A DNA stretch of 64,000 nucleotides from Pseudomonas sp. BBP2017 (GTDB lineage Bacteria > Pseudomonadota > Gammaproteobacteria > Pseudomonadales > Pseudomonadaceae): positions 186,001 to 250,000 of the forward strand of contig NZ_PVZN01000004.1 in the NCBI RefSeq assembly GCF_003024385.1, in the 5' to 3' direction. Each line of letters opens with the position of its first letter. Positions within the stretch are counted from its first letter, which is position 1. The notes under the pieces are model-generated. The model was not told where the DNA came from. It saw nothing but the letters and a program-made list of their open reading frames with translations, and did not search any database. The position numbers and the translations under genes are program-made. Below are positions 18,083 through 29,411 of the stretch, in pieces.

Positions 18083-18105
18083 TCAGCACTGGCGCACGAC
18101 CCGAG

Positions 18106-18138
18106 CCGACAGCAGGCGACCTCTGCTGTCGGTTTTTT
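18106..18138 (+). terminator. Intrinsic terminator of azoR
   Basis: A 10-bp perfect stem (CCGACAGCAG / CTGCTGTCGG), 7-base loop and six T residues, 24 bases after the azoR stop. Confidence 0.9.
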
Positions 18139-18227
18139 ATTGAGCTTTCCTCCGCGCAGTCCTGCCTCGCCCTATGCTTGATCGGTACCTGGCAGCTGAC
18201 CAGCCGGGCCGGCCTCAAGACTGCCGA

Positions 18228-19418
18228 TCAATAACTGCGGGCACCACGGGACAGCACCCGTGTCAGGCCGACACCGGCCAGCGACAGCAGGGCGGCGATG
18301 CAGAAAATCCAGGCATAGCCCAAGTGCAAGGCCACCGCGCCCATCAGCGGTCCGGCGATGGCCAGGGCCAGGTCGAAAAACACCGCATAAGCACCCAGGC
18401 CAGCACCACGGCTGGCCACCGGTACTTGCTTGATGGCTTCCACGCCCAGCGCCGGATACACCAGCGAGAGACCAAAGCCGGTCAGCCCGGCGCCGACCAG
18501 CGCCAACAACGGGCTGGGCGCCAGCCACAGCAAGCTCAGGCCCAGGGCTTCGGTGCTCATGCAGACCATCGCCACTTGATACCCGCCAAAGCGATTGACC
18601 GCATTGACGAACAACAGCCGCGAGAGAATGAAGCACAGGCCGAAGGCGCTCAGGCACCAGGCCGCTCCGCTCCAGCCTTGCTCCAGGTAATACAGGGTGA
18701 CAAAGGTGGTCAGGGTGCCGTAACCGATCGAGGCCAGGGTCAGGCCCGCGCCGCAGGGCGCGACCCGGCCGAAGGCAGCCCAGAACGGCAGACGCTCGCC
18801 ATGGACCACCGGCATTGAAGGCTTGTTGCGGATCACCAGCAGGGCCAGTGAAGCCAGTACCGTCAGCATCAGGCCGAGGGTGGCAAAGTTGACTTGGTCC
18901 ACCAGCATCACGCCCAGCGGCGCGCCGATGGCAATGGCGCCGTAAGACGCAATGCCGTTCCAGGAAATCACCCGGGCAGTGTGTTCAGCGCCCACCGCAG
19001 TGATGCCCCAGCTCAAGGTGGCGACACCGATCAGGCCTTGGGCGATCCCCAGAAACAGACGCCCGCCGAGTAAGGCCAGCAGGCTCAACAGCGGCACATT
19101 GACTGCCAGTGCCGAGGCGAAGGTCAGCACGCCGCTGACGGCAATGCCAAGTAAGCCGTAGATGATTGCCTGCCGGGTGCCTTTACTATCAGTCACGCGC
19201 CCGGCGAACGGGCGGCTGAGCAACGTCGCCAGATACTGCAGGCCGATGGTCAGGCCAGCGATGACGGCGCTAAAGCCCAGTTGGTCATGCACATAACCCG
19301 GTAACACCGCGATAGGCAGGCCGATACAGAGGAAGGCAATAAAGGTGTAGAAGACGATCGCAAGGATCTGCAGGGTGATCGAGAGGGTACTGGCAGGCGT
19401 GGGTGCTGACGCGGACAT
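18228..19418 (-). CDS. MFS transporter, YfcJ/YhhS-like
   Basis: 396 residues with twelve predicted membrane helices. The MFS loop-2/3 motif appears as GRVTDSKGTRQA (about 75-86), and GIAQGLIG with WNGIASYGAIAIGAPLGV resembles the YfcJ/YhhS group of exporters. The ATG at 19418 begins MSASAPTP; an extension to 19508 runs into the REP pair and is rejected. Substrate not evident. It lies downstream of ybiT on the same strand, with a REP pair between them. Confidence 0.85.
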   Translation of the reverse strand: MSASAPTPASTLSITLQILAIVFYTFIAFLCIGLPIAVLPGYVHDQLGFSAVIAGLTIGLQYLATLLSRPFAGRVTDSKGTRQAIIYGLLGIAVSGVLTFASALAVNVPLLSLLALLGGRLFLGIAQGLIGVATLSWGITAVGAEHTARVISWNGIASYGAIAIGAPLGVMLVDQVNFATLGLMLTVLASLALLVIRNKPSMPVVHGERLPFWAAFGRVAPCGAGLTLASIGYGTLTTFVTLYYLEQGWSGAAWCLSAFGLCFILSRLLFVNAVNRFGGYQVAMVCMSTEALGLSLLWLAPSPLLALVGAGLTGFGLSLVYPALGVEAIKQVPVASRGAGLGAYAVFFDLALAIAGPLMGAVALHLGYAWIFCIAALLSLAGVGLTRVLSRGARSY

Positions 19419-19506
19419 TTGCTCGTTCGCTGGCGGGCGGTGGGAGAGGGGCCCATGATCGCTGGCGGCGAGGATAAAAGGAAGCAGGCTAACGGATTTT
19501 CCAAGC

Positions 19507-19573
19507 ATCGCGGGGCAAGCCCGCTCCCACAGGAGTAGTCACCATCCCTGTGGGAGCGGGCTTGCCCCGCGAT
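19507..19573. repeat. REP element pair (inverted), P. putida type
   Basis: Two nearly perfect inverted units: TCGCGGGGCAAGCCCGC at 19508 and GCGGGCTTGCCCCGCGA ending at 19572, with flanking CTCCCACAGG / CCTGTGGGAG also paired. The pair can fold into one long hairpin and sits between ybiT and the MFS gene. Confidence 0.85.
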
Positions 19574-19577
19574 AGCT

Positions 19578-21164
19578 TTAAACCACTACACCCTGACTGC
19601 GCAGGTAGTCATCGTAGGTGCCGCTGAAGTCAACAACACCGCTCGGGCTCAGCTCGATGATGCGCGTGGCCAGCGAAGATACGAACTCACGGTCGTGGCT
19701 GACGAAGACCAGCGTACCCGGGTAGTTCTCCAGCGCCAGGTTCAGCGCCTCGATCGATTCCATGTCCAAGTGGTTGGTCGGTTCGTCCATGATCAGCACG
19801 TTAGGCTTTTGCAGGATCAGCTTGCCGAACAGCATACGGCCTTGCTCACCACCGGAAATCACCTTCACCGACTTGAGGATCTCGTCGTTGGAGAACAGCA
19901 TGCGCCCCAGGGTGCCACGGATCATCTGCTCGCCCTGGGTCCACTGGCCCATCCAGTCGAACAGGCTGACGTCTTCTTCGAAGTCGTGGGCGTGGTCCTG
20001 AGCGTAGTAGCCGAGCTCGGCGCTTTCGGTCCATTTGACCGCGCCGGCGTCCGGGCTCAGCTCACCGACCAGGGTGCGCAGCAGGGTGGTTTTACCGATG
20101 CCGTTAGGACCGATGATTGCCACGCGCTCGCCGGCTTCGACGGTAAAACTGAAGTTCTGGAACAGGGTCTTGCCTTCGAAACCTTTGGACAGCTTCTCGA
20201 TGGTCACGGCCTGACGGTGCAGCTTCTTGGTCTGTTCGAAACGGATGAACGGGCTGACCCGGCTCGACGGCTTGACTTCGGCCAGCTGGATCTTATCGAT
20301 CTGCTTGGCCCGAGAGGTGGCTTGCTTGGCTTTCGAGGCGTTGGCCGAGAAGCGGCTGACGAAGGTCTGCAGTTCGGCGATCTGGGCTTTCTTCTTGGCG
20401 TTGTCCGACAGCAGTTGCTCGCGCGATTGGGTCGCGGCGGTCATGTATTCGTCGTAGTTGCCCGGGAACAGACGCAGCTCGCCGTAGTCCAGGTCAGCCA
20501 TGTGGGTGCACACGCTGTTGAGGAAGTGACGGTCGTGGGAAATGATGATCATGGTGCTGTTACGCGCCGTGAGAATGCTTTCCAACCAGCGGATGGTGTT
20601 GATGTCCAGGTGGTTGGTCGGTTCGTCGAGCAGCAGCACTTCAGGATCGGAGAACAGCGCCTGGGCCAGCAGCACACGCAGCTTCCAGCCCGGAGCTACT
20701 TCGGTCATCGGGCCGAAATGCTGTTCCAGCGGAATACCCAGGCCCAGCAGCAGCTCACCGGCACGGGATTCGGCGGTATAGCCGTCCATCTCGGCAAACT
20801 CGGTTTCCAGTTCGGCAACGGCCATGCCGTCTTCTTCGGTCATTTCCGGCAGCGAGTAGATACGGTCGCGCTCGGCCTTGACTCGCCACAGCTCCTCGTG
20901 GCCCATGATCACGGTGTCGATCACGGTGAATTGTTCGTAGGCGAACTGGTCCTGACGCAGTTTACCCAGGCGCACGTTCGGTTCGAGCATGACCTGGCCG
21001 GCCGAAGGCTCCAGGTCGTCGCCGAGGATTTTCATGAAGGTCGACTTGCCGCAGCCGTTGGCGCCGATCAGGCCGTAGCGGTTGCCGTTGTTGAACTTGA
21101 CCGAGACGTTCTCGAACAATGGCTTGGCGCCGAACTGCATGGTGATATTAGCGGTGGAGATCAA
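19578..21164 (-). CDS. ybiT: ABC-F ATPase YbiT
   Basis: 528 residues, two ABC domains without membrane parts. First Walker [10 protein letters not shown] (about 34-42), second GPNGIGKTT (about 350-358); both signature and DEPTNHLD motifs are present. The inter-domain linker (about 245-320, [10 protein letters not shown]... [12 protein letters not shown]) is the tRNA-contacting P-site motif of ABC-F translation factors. It aligns throughout with E. coli YbiT, including [16 protein letters not shown]. The start is a TTG at 21164 with AGGTAAG upstream. An integrase remnant abuts the 5' end. Confidence 0.93.
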   Translation of the reverse strand: MISTANITMQFGAKPLFENVSVKFNNGNRYGLIGANGCGKSTFMKILGDDLEPSAGQVMLEPNVRLGKLRQDQFAYEQFTVIDTVIMGHEELWRVKAERDRIYSLPEMTEEDGMAVAELETEFAEMDGYTAESRAGELLLGLGIPLEQHFGPMTEVAPGWKLRVLLAQALFSDPEVLLLDEPTNHLDINTIRWLESILTARNSTMIIISHDRHFLNSVCTHMADLDYGELRLFPGNYDEYMTAATQSREQLLSDNAKKKAQIAELQTFVSRFSANASKAKQATSRAKQIDKIQLAEVKPSSRVSPFIRFEQTKKLHRQAVTIEKLSKGFEGKTLFQNFSFTVEAGERVAIIGPNGIGKTTLLRTLVGELSPDAGAVKWTESAELGYYAQDHAHDFEEDVSLFDWMGQWTQGEQMIRGTLGRMLFSNDEILKSVKVISGGEQGRMLFGKLILQKPNVLIMDEPTNHLDMESIEALNLALENYPGTLVFVSHDREFVSSLATRIIELSPSGVVDFSGTYDDYLRSQGVVV

Positions 21165-21427
21165 AGGGCTTACCTATCAATAGCTTACGTCGCTGGCATT
21201 GCGGCTGATACCGATTTGATACCAATTTGCTGCTTTCCAGCTCGCTCCGCTCGGAGCTTGAGTTAATCCAACGCGCATACGCCGACAGCAGCATTTGCAC
21301 GCTGTGGCCGAGCTGTTGGGAGATAAATGCGGGGTTGAGGCCAGACATTGCGCATATTGTCGCATAGGTGTGACGACAGTTGTACGGCGGGTGGTAAGGA
21401 ATCCCCAGTTCTTTCAATACCGCACGT
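21148..21427 (-). pseudogene. C-terminal remnant of a tyrosine-recombinase integrase
   Basis: The minus-strand frame from about 21427 to the stop at 21148 encodes the catalytic tail of a phage-type integrase: NCRHTYATICAMSGLNPA, then QQLGHS and SAYARW (arginine, histidine and tyrosine positions of the active site). A TGA just upstream of the LKELGIPYHPP segment ends the match, so the N-terminal part is missing. It overlaps the first bases of ybiT. It marks an old integration event next to the synthetase gene. Confidence 0.75.
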
Positions 21428-21548
21428 CAGCATTGGCGCCCACGGCCTGCGTGCACTAGCGTTCACCTATCATCCGGCGGCAATCACCGTGCTGGACTAC
21501 CGGGTTTCGATGTTAGCCACGTACCGACCATGCGGAGCGAACAAAAAC

Positions 21549-24380
21549 ATGCCGGATCTGCGCCCAATCCCGACGCTGAACCTGGAGTATCGTGCCGAGC
21601 GCCCGATCTTCCGCGACTTTCTGCAACAGGCAAAGCGCTCGCCTGACGCAACGGCGATCATTGCTCAAGACGTTACCTGCAGCTATCGCCAGCTTGAACA
21701 GATCAGCCAGGGTATCGCTGCATTGCTGATCGCCAGCGGCGCCAGCCGATCCGAGCGGGTGGTGATTGTCTCAAGCCGTTGTGCGGGCCTTGTATATGCC
21801 ATGCTCGGCGTGTTGCGCGCTGGATTGACCTTCACCATTGCCGACGTCGCCTATCCGCCTGCCCGTGTCGGCCAGATCATCGCCACGCTTGAGCCTGCCT
21901 TTGTACTGCTGTGTGGGGACGCCAAGACCGAGCTCAACTTCGCACACCCGGCGCCAGGTGCTGGCCATGGGCTGCCGCAGATGGTCAGGGTGGCCGAAGC
22001 GCCCGGCGAAGCGCTGCAGCAATTCGCCTGTGAGCAAACGGTGCTGCCCGAAGTCAACCCCAGCCACCCGGCCTATATCACTTTCACCTCGGGCAGCACC
22101 GGCGAACCCAAGGGGATTGTGACCCATCACGCGCCACTGGTGCATTTCATCGAATGGCATGTCAGTCGTCATGGTTTTACCCGCGACGACTGTTTTTCCC
22201 TGCTTTCGGGGCTGGGGCATGACCCGGTGTACCGGGATGTGTTCACGCCGCTGTCGATTGGCGCGAAGATCATCTGTCCGGCCCAGACGACCCTGACCAA
22301 CCCTTCAGCCCTGGCGGCGTGGATACAGCGCCATGCGGTCTCGGTCATCCACCTCACGCCGCCGCTGGGCAAATTGATTGAAACCGGTGCGCGGATCAAC
22401 GCACAGGCATTTAATCACCTGCGCTATCTGTTCTGGGGCGGCGATGCGCTCAGCCCTACGCTGTACGAACAGATGTGCGCGATTGCTCCCGATGCCGTCA
22501 GTGTGAACTTCTACGGCACGACGGAAACCCCGCAGGCCATGGCGTTTCATCAGGTTGATGAACAAGCCGACAACGCCAGAATCCCGCTGGGCAAAGGCAT
22601 TGACGGCGCGCAATTGCTGATCGTGAATGACGCCAATCAGCTGGTCAGCGAAGGCGAAGTAGGGGAAATCCTGATCCGCAGTCCCTATCTGTCACTGGGC
22701 TACTGGGGGGATGCAGCGCTGACCGGGGAAAAATTCGTGGTCAACCCGTTTACCGGTGCCGCGACCGATATCTGTTACCGGACTGGCGACCTTGGCACCT
22801 ACCTTGCCGATGGCAGTGTCAGTTTTCTGGGTCGCGCTGACAGTCAGGTGAAGATTCGTGGCCATCGAATTGAACTGGCTGAAATCGAAAGCGCCATTGT
22901 CCGCCATCCGCAGATCAAGCAATGCGTTGTGCTGGCCAACCATGACAGCACGATGGTGAGGCTGGTCGCCTACTGCGTGACAGAGCAGCCCGTGTCGACG
23001 CCTCAACTACGTGAGGCCCTCGCAGGCCAACTGCCGGACTATATGGTGCCGGCGATATTCGTTTTCATCAAGGCCATACCGCTGACGCCCAACGGCAAGA
23101 TCGACAAGCGGGCGTTGCCTGCGCCGTTCGACAGCACGGCTGCAACCGTCGCCAGTGCCCGCCAGGATCTGTCACCGCTGACGCTGAAGCTGAGCGAGGC
23201 CTGGGCGCAGATACTCCAGGTGCCAGATGTCGATGCCAACCTTAGCTTCGTCGAACTGGGGGGCGACTCTCTGTCCTTTGTCCAGGCCTCAATGGTGCTG
23301 GAAGCGCTGATCGGCCATTTGCCGGATCGCTGGGAAATGACTCCGGTCCGGCAACTGGCGGAACTGGCCAACCAGCCCAGGCCTTCGAAGTGGTCACTGC
23401 GGGCCATGGAAGTTCCGGTGTTCCTGCGGGTTACCTCGATCATCCTGATTGTTATCGGGCATTTGAATGTGTTTTCCAATTGGCCGATCAGTGGTGAGAC
23501 GACGGTGTTGTTCCTGATCTCCGGCATCAGCCTGGCGCGCTTTCAGTTCAGGGCCATCGATGAACGCGGTGACGCCCGTATGCTGCTCAAGTCCGTCGCC
23601 AGCATCGCAGTGCCGACCATTCTCTACACCGTGCTGATTCAGGTACTGTTCGACAAGCTTCGCTGGCAATCGCTGCTGCTGATTTCCAACTGGTTTGCGA
23701 CGGATCGTGTCGGCATTTTTCACTATTGGTACATCGAAGTGCTGGTGCAGATGATCCTGATCATCGGGCTGGTCCTGTCGTTCAGGCGTGTGCGCGCAAT
23801 AATCAGCGTCGATCCGTTTCGTTGTCTGCTCGTGGCCGCATGCGCACTGCTGGCGGCGGATGCGCTGCTCAAGCTGTTCGTATTCGACGCCGCGCCGTTG
23901 TACAACCGGGTGCCACAGCACTACCTGGCGGTTATGGTGCTCGGCATGGCCGTTCACTATGCCGACACCACGGCGCAGAAGTGGGGCGCCAGTGCGATGG
24001 CTATTCTGATTGTCGGCGGGCTGGAGCTCATGACTGTCGCCGAATTGGGCTGGCACGAATTTACGACGAGAAAACACATTGATATCGCCCTGCCAGCGGT
24101 CCTCGCGCTGATCTGGCTCAGGTCTGTTCCTGTGCCTGGCACTATCGCGCGGGCAGGTGCAGTGATCGCCTCGTCAACCCTGTACATCTATTTGACGCAT
24201 TTCCAGTTTCAGTCCGTGGCCCGGCGCATCAGCGATCAGCCTGCGCTTGCCGTGGTACTCGCCATCGTCGGTGGCGTCGCGGTGGCTTATGGCTGGAACA
24301 AGGTGGTTCGGATCGTTGTGATGCGCTGGAACAGGGGGCGCAAGAAAGGCGCGGTGGATGCGCTCGAGCGTGTTGCGTAA
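21549..24380 (+). CDS. One-module synthetase: Lys2-like adenylation domain, carrier domain, acyltransferase-3-like membrane domain
   Basis: 943 residues. Adenylation domain about 15-520 with core motifs TFTSGSTGEPKG (179-190), FYGTTETPQA (321-330), YRTGDLG (410-416), KIRGHRIELAEIE (435-447) and the catalytic Lys517 in NGKIDK. The segment LLSGLGHDPVYRDVFTPL (218-235) is the distinctive active-site block of alpha-aminoadipate reductase (Lys2), not of ordinary peptide synthetases. Carrier domain about 545-610 with Ser574 in LGGDS. From about 625 there are some ten membrane helices beginning LRVTSIILIVIGHLN and LFLISGISLARF, like acyltransferase-3 proteins. No condensation, reductase or thioesterase domain. 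It probably activates an amino or dicarboxylic acid and passes it to an envelope acceptor. The ATG at 21549 has GGAG upstream; longer in-frame starts exist but lack homology. Confidence 0.85.
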   Translation: MPDLRPIPTLNLEYRAERPIFRDFLQQAKRSPDATAIIAQDVTCSYRQLEQISQGIAALLIASGASRSERVVIVSSRCAGLVYAMLGVLRAGLTFTIADVAYPPARVGQIIATLEPAFVLLCGDAKTELNFAHPAPGAGHGLPQMVRVAEAPGEALQQFACEQTVLPEVNPSHPAYITFTSGSTGEPKGIVTHHAPLVHFIEWHVSRHGFTRDDCFSLLSGLGHDPVYRDVFTPLSIGAKIICPAQTTLTNPSALAAWIQRHAVSVIHLTPPLGKLIETGARINAQAFNHLRYLFWGGDALSPTLYEQMCAIAPDAVSVNFYGTTETPQAMAFHQVDEQADNARIPLGKGIDGAQLLIVNDANQLVSEGEVGEILIRSPYLSLGYWGDAALTGEKFVVNPFTGAATDICYRTGDLGTYLADGSVSFLGRADSQVKIRGHRIELAEIESAIVRHPQIKQCVVLANHDSTMVRLVAYCVTEQPVSTPQLREALAGQLPDYMVPAIFVFIKAIPLTPNGKIDKRALPAPFDSTAATVASARQDLSPLTLKLSEAWAQILQVPDVDANLSFVELGGDSLSFVQASMVLEALIGHLPDRWEMTPVRQLAELANQPRPSKWSLRAMEVPVFLRVTSIILIVIGHLNVFSNWPISGETTVLFLISGISLARFQFRAIDERGDARMLLKSVASIAVPTILYTVLIQVLFDKLRWQSLLLISNWFATDRVGIFHYWYIEVLVQMILIIGLVLSFRRVRAIISVDPFRCLLVAACALLAADALLKLFVFDAAPLYNRVPQHYLAVMVLGMAVHYADTTAQKWGASAMAILIVGGLELMTVAELGWHEFTTRKHIDIALPAVLALIWLRSVPVPGTIARAGAVIASSTLYIYLTHFQFQSVARRISDQPALAVVLAIVGGVAVAYGWNKVVRIVVMRWNRGRKKGAVDALERVA

Positions 24381-24550
24381 CGGCGGAGCGTTCTCCTGCT
24401 CGATGGTGTGAACACGTGCCTGTGCCTGTGATCTTTTATGACTTACAACCATCCGAATCGATCAGCGTGATGTCGTTGTGAAATTGCTTTGGCTTCTAGC
24501 CTTCGCGGCACAGTTCACACAGGTTCGGACTGCCAAGCGTGCCGATCAGT

Positions 24551-25069
24551 TCAGGAGGAGCTCTGGTGCTGGATGGCAAACTGTTTGCGGAACCATTCTT
24601 CGAGCATGGCTTTTTCCGCATACAGCCGGTCGCTGGTGGCGCTACGGCCTGGACGCTGCAGGTAGAACTTGTCCGTCAGGTGAGCATCGGCTTGGTTTAG
24701 CGGCTGGCCTTGTTGCGAGAGCACGTAGTGCAGGTCGATACTGGGCCAGGTGATGTCGCGCATGAAGCGTATCGTGTAGGCCTGGGCGTGCCAGGGTTCG
24801 TAGCGCCCGGCCAGGTCGATGTCACGGATGTCGATGCGCAGGGTCTGGCCGGGTGGCAGATAGCGCTTGCCCAGTGCCTGCAGATAACTGCGCAGCTCTT
24901 TCATGACATGCTCGTCGGCACCGCGTTCATAGCCATTGGCGTCCAGGCTGGCATCACGAAAGTGTTCGGGATTGTCGTAGCTGACCTCGACCGAGGCGGC
25001 CGGTGGCGTTTGAGCCAGGCTGCCTGATGCCATCAGGCTCAGGGCGACAAAGGTCAGGGCAGTGCGCAT
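24551..25069 (-). CDS. DUF3016 family secreted protein
   Basis: 172 residues with a signal peptide (ALTFVALSLMASGSLAQ) and a strong ribosome site (GGAGGTGAATC before the ATG). Segments VEVSYDNPEHFRDA, LRIDIRDIDLAGRYEPWH and IRFMRDITWPSIDLHYVL mark the DUF3016 family. Predicted periplasmic, beta-rich. Function unknown. It diverges from the phosphatase gene at 25147. Confidence 0.82.
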   Translation of the reverse strand: MRTALTFVALSLMASGSLAQTPPAASVEVSYDNPEHFRDASLDANGYERGADEHVMKELRSYLQALGKRYLPPGQTLRIDIRDIDLAGRYEPWHAQAYTIRFMRDITWPSIDLHYVLSQQGQPLNQADAHLTDKFYLQRPGRSATSDRLYAEKAMLEEWFRKQFAIQHQSSS

Positions 25070-25146
25070 GATTCACCTCCAGGTGCAGGTGTCTGCAGTG
25101 CTTTTATTGTACGCCTGCCAAGGTTGGCGGGTTAGGAGAGAACAGC

Positions 25147-25842
25147 GTGAGTAGGGTCGAGCGGTTTGCCATCAACAAGCAGGGACGGGATTACGCCGTG
25201 GGTGATATTCATGGTCATTTCCAGCGCCTGCTGGCACAGATGGCGGCCATCGGTTTCGATCCCGCCGTGGATCGCTTGTTCAGCGTCGGTGATCTGGTGG
25301 ACCGTGGCCCGGAGTGCCCGCAGGCGCTGCAGTGGCTGGAACAGCCTTGGTTTCATGCGGTGCAAGGCAACCACGAGGCACTGGCGGTAACGCATGTGAG
25401 CGGTGGCTGGCTGGATTACAGCCAGTACCGGGCGGCGGGCGGTGGCTGGTTTCTTGACCTGCCCGCCAGCGAGCAGGCACGGTTTGCCGAGCGTTTTGCG
25501 CGCATGCCTTTGGCGCTGGAAATCGCCACGCCGGGTGGCCCGGTTGGCCTGGTGCATGCCGATTGTCCGTGTGCCAGTTGGTTGCAGTTGTGCGAGCAAC
25601 TGCAGGCCCAGGTGCCGCAAGCGCTTCAGGACTATTGCCAGTGGTCGCGACATCGGCTGCAGGTGGACGACGACCGGCCAATCGCTGGCCTACGGGCGTT
25701 GATCGTTGGCCATACCCCTCTGCACGAAGTACGGGTGCTGGGCAATATCTGGCATATCGATACCGGTGGCTGGTCTCGTGGTCATTTCAGCCTGTTGGCG
25801 CTGGACAACCTTAGCCTGGCCAACGCCACAGCAGGTGAATGA
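25147..25842 (+). CDS. PrpA-type metallophosphoesterase (Ser/Thr phosphatase family)
   Basis: 231 residues from GTG 25147, with TAGGAGAG seven bases upstream. The metal-binding motifs of the PPP family are present in order: GDIHGH (19-24), GDLVDRG (47-53), GNHE (about 75-78), then GLVHADCP and VGHTP. The closest known types are the bacterial PrpA/PrpB phosphatases, active on phosphoserine, phosphothreonine or phosphotyrosine. No regulatory domain. Confidence 0.88.
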   Translation: MSRVERFAINKQGRDYAVGDIHGHFQRLLAQMAAIGFDPAVDRLFSVGDLVDRGPECPQALQWLEQPWFHAVQGNHEALAVTHVSGGWLDYSQYRAAGGGWFLDLPASEQARFAERFARMPLALEIATPGGPVGLVHADCPCASWLQLCEQLQAQVPQALQDYCQWSRHRLQVDDDRPIAGLRALIVGHTPLHEVRVLGNIWHIDTGGWSRGHFSLLALDNLSLANATAGE

Positions 25843-25939
25843 TCACTGTCACAGCCAATGCGATTTTTTGCCCAACTGTACCTTGACGCTTGAGTGCTTC
25901 TGAACCGAATCTGCCGGCTCAAGCTGCTGGAGAGCCCCG

Positions 25940-26569
25940 ATGGACCTGTCATTACTCGCACTGTTCGTTCCTGCCTGTTTCGCGTTGAACATGGCGCCGG
26001 GTCCGAACAACCTGTTGTCACTGAACAATGCCAGCCGCTACGGCCTGCGCATTGCCTGTGTGGCTGGAGTCGGGCGCCTGCTGGCGTTTGCCGGGATGAT
26101 CATGCTGGCGGCCATGGGGCTTGCGGTGGTGCTGCATACCAGCGAGTACCTGTTCCTGACCATCAAGCTGCTCGGCGCCGCCTATCTGTTCTACATCGCC
26201 TGGCAATTGTGGCGAGCGCCAGTGGCTGCTGCGAGCGTCAGTGCCGAGCGCCAGACCGGTACTTTGCGTCTAGCGCGCCAGGAATTTCTGGTCGCCGCAG
26301 GCAATCCCAAGGCGATATTGATCTTCACTGCGTTCCTGCCGCAGTTCGTCCAGGTCGCAAGCCCTATGCCGGTGTCCGAGCAGTTTGCCTGGCTGGGCGG
26401 TTTGTTCCTGGTCCTGGAGTGGCTGGCGATTGCTATCTATGCCTGGCTTGGCGCCTATTTGCAGCGCTGGTTCAACCAGCCGGGGCCACGGCGCTTGTTC
26501 AACCGGGTCAGTGCAACGCTGCTGGGTTGCGCCGGGCTCGGCCTCTTGGCCGCGCGCCGGGCAACGTAG
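25940..26569 (+). CDS. LysE/RhtB family amino-acid exporter
   Basis: 209 residues with six predicted membrane helices. Family signature ALNMAPGPNNLLSLNNASRYG near the N terminus (quoted in part: MAPGPNNLLSLNNASRYG) and GNPKAILIFTAFLPQF in the middle. Such proteins export basic or neutral amino acids and homoserine lactone. Ribosome site GGAGAG before the ATG. Convergent with the small parvulin gene, 9 bases apart. Confidence 0.9.
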   Translation: MDLSLLALFVPACFALNMAPGPNNLLSLNNASRYGLRIACVAGVGRLLAFAGMIMLAAMGLAVVLHTSEYLFLTIKLLGAAYLFYIAWQLWRAPVAAASVSAERQTGTLRLARQEFLVAAGNPKAILIFTAFLPQFVQVASPMPVSEQFAWLGGLFLVLEWLAIAIYAWLGAYLQRWFNQPGPRRLFNRVSATLLGCAGLGLLAARRAT

Positions 26570-26578
26570 CGACAGCCT

Positions 26579-26854
26579 TTAGTCGCGGTAAAACACCTGG
26601 ACCAGGTGATAACCGAATTTACTCTTGATCGGGCCGTGCACCACCCGCAGCGGTTTCTTGAAAATCACCTGGTCGATGGCGCCGACCAACTGCCCCGGGC
26701 GCACTTCGCCCAGGTCACCACCGCGCTTGCCCGACGGGCAGGTCGAGTACTTTTTGGCCAGCACATCGAACGCCTCGCCTTTGGCGATCCGTTGCTTGAG
26801 CTGTTCGGCTTCTTCGGCGGTCTTGACCAGAATATGCCGGGCCTGTGCTTTCAT
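26579..26854 (-). CDS. Small parvulin peptidyl-prolyl isomerase (PpiC-type)
   Basis: 91 residues, a single parvulin domain: ARHILVKTAEEAEQLKQRI, KYSTCPSGKRGGDLGEVRPG and HGPIKSKFGYHLVQV. No signal peptide, so cytoplasmic like E. coli PpiC. The ATG at 26854 gives the family start (MKAQARHIL). A paralogue lies at 37240-37521; the two share the TCPS-GGDLG core but differ in about half their residues. It follows the acetoacetate-CoA ligase gene at 36 bases. Confidence 0.9.
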   Translation of the reverse strand: MKAQARHILVKTAEEAEQLKQRIAKGEAFDVLAKKYSTCPSGKRGGDLGEVRPGQLVGAIDQVIFKKPLRVVHGPIKSKFGYHLVQVFYRD

Positions 26855-26889
26855 CTCGAGGTACCTTCGCAAAGCGCTAAAACCGCGCA

Positions 26890-28851
<1,962 letters not shown>

Positions 28852-28877
28852 GCCGCGTTCCCCTTGTGTGGAACCCC

Positions 28878-29357
28878 TTATTCCACTGTAGCTTTCTTCA
28901 CGTCGTTAGAGGCCGACCAGATGCGGTAGCGCACTTCAACGCCTTCCGGCACGTAGACCACCACTGGCAGCTTGCTGTTGTAACGCAGCAGGAAGCCGTC
29001 GCCGACTACCGGCACGAAGGCTTCTTTCTTGGTGTTGTCCGGGCAGGCCATCAATGTCGAGGCCGGGCCCATGACCTTTTCCAGACGGTAGTAGCTGTAG
29101 CCCCAGCCTTCGAGGTTTTTCTCCTCGAGACTGCCACCCAGGCGCTGGCGGTTGCAGTCGACCTGCAGCTGCTTGCCGGCCAGAACTTCCAGTTTGAACG
29201 CCGACTCATCGGCTTGCTGCGGCAGGTGAATGACCTGGCGGGTAAAGCCCTTTTCGGCCTCTGGATAGGGCGCGACGTCCTTGAGGCTGGCGGCCTGTAT
29301 GGATGTACCGGCAGCCAGGGTCAGGGTAAGCAGCGCAGTGAACGGGATTGGGCGCAT
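28878..29357 (-). CDS. eco: Ecotin, periplasmic serine-protease inhibitor
   Basis: 159 residues with a signal peptide ([16 protein letters not shown]). The reactive loop reads STLMACPDN, matching the ecotin loop STMMACP with Met at the P1 region and the disulfide Cys after it; the partner Cys is in VDCNRQRL. Dimerisation tail [10 protein letters not shown] is also present. Ecotins inhibit trypsin-fold proteases such as neutrophil elastase. It sits inside the ketone-body block with no evident metabolic link. Confidence 0.92.
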   Translation of the reverse strand: MRPIPFTALLTLTLAAGTSIQAASLKDVAPYPEAEKGFTRQVIHLPQQADESAFKLEVLAGKQLQVDCNRQRLGGSLEEKNLEGWGYSYYRLEKVMGPASTLMACPDNTKKEAFVPVVGDGFLLRYNSKLPVVVYVPEGVEVRYRIWSASNDVKKATVE

Positions 29358-29411
29358 AAGGCCTCCTTGCAGGTAAAAAGACGATGCCGCAGCCAGATCC
29401 CGGGCTGCCCG

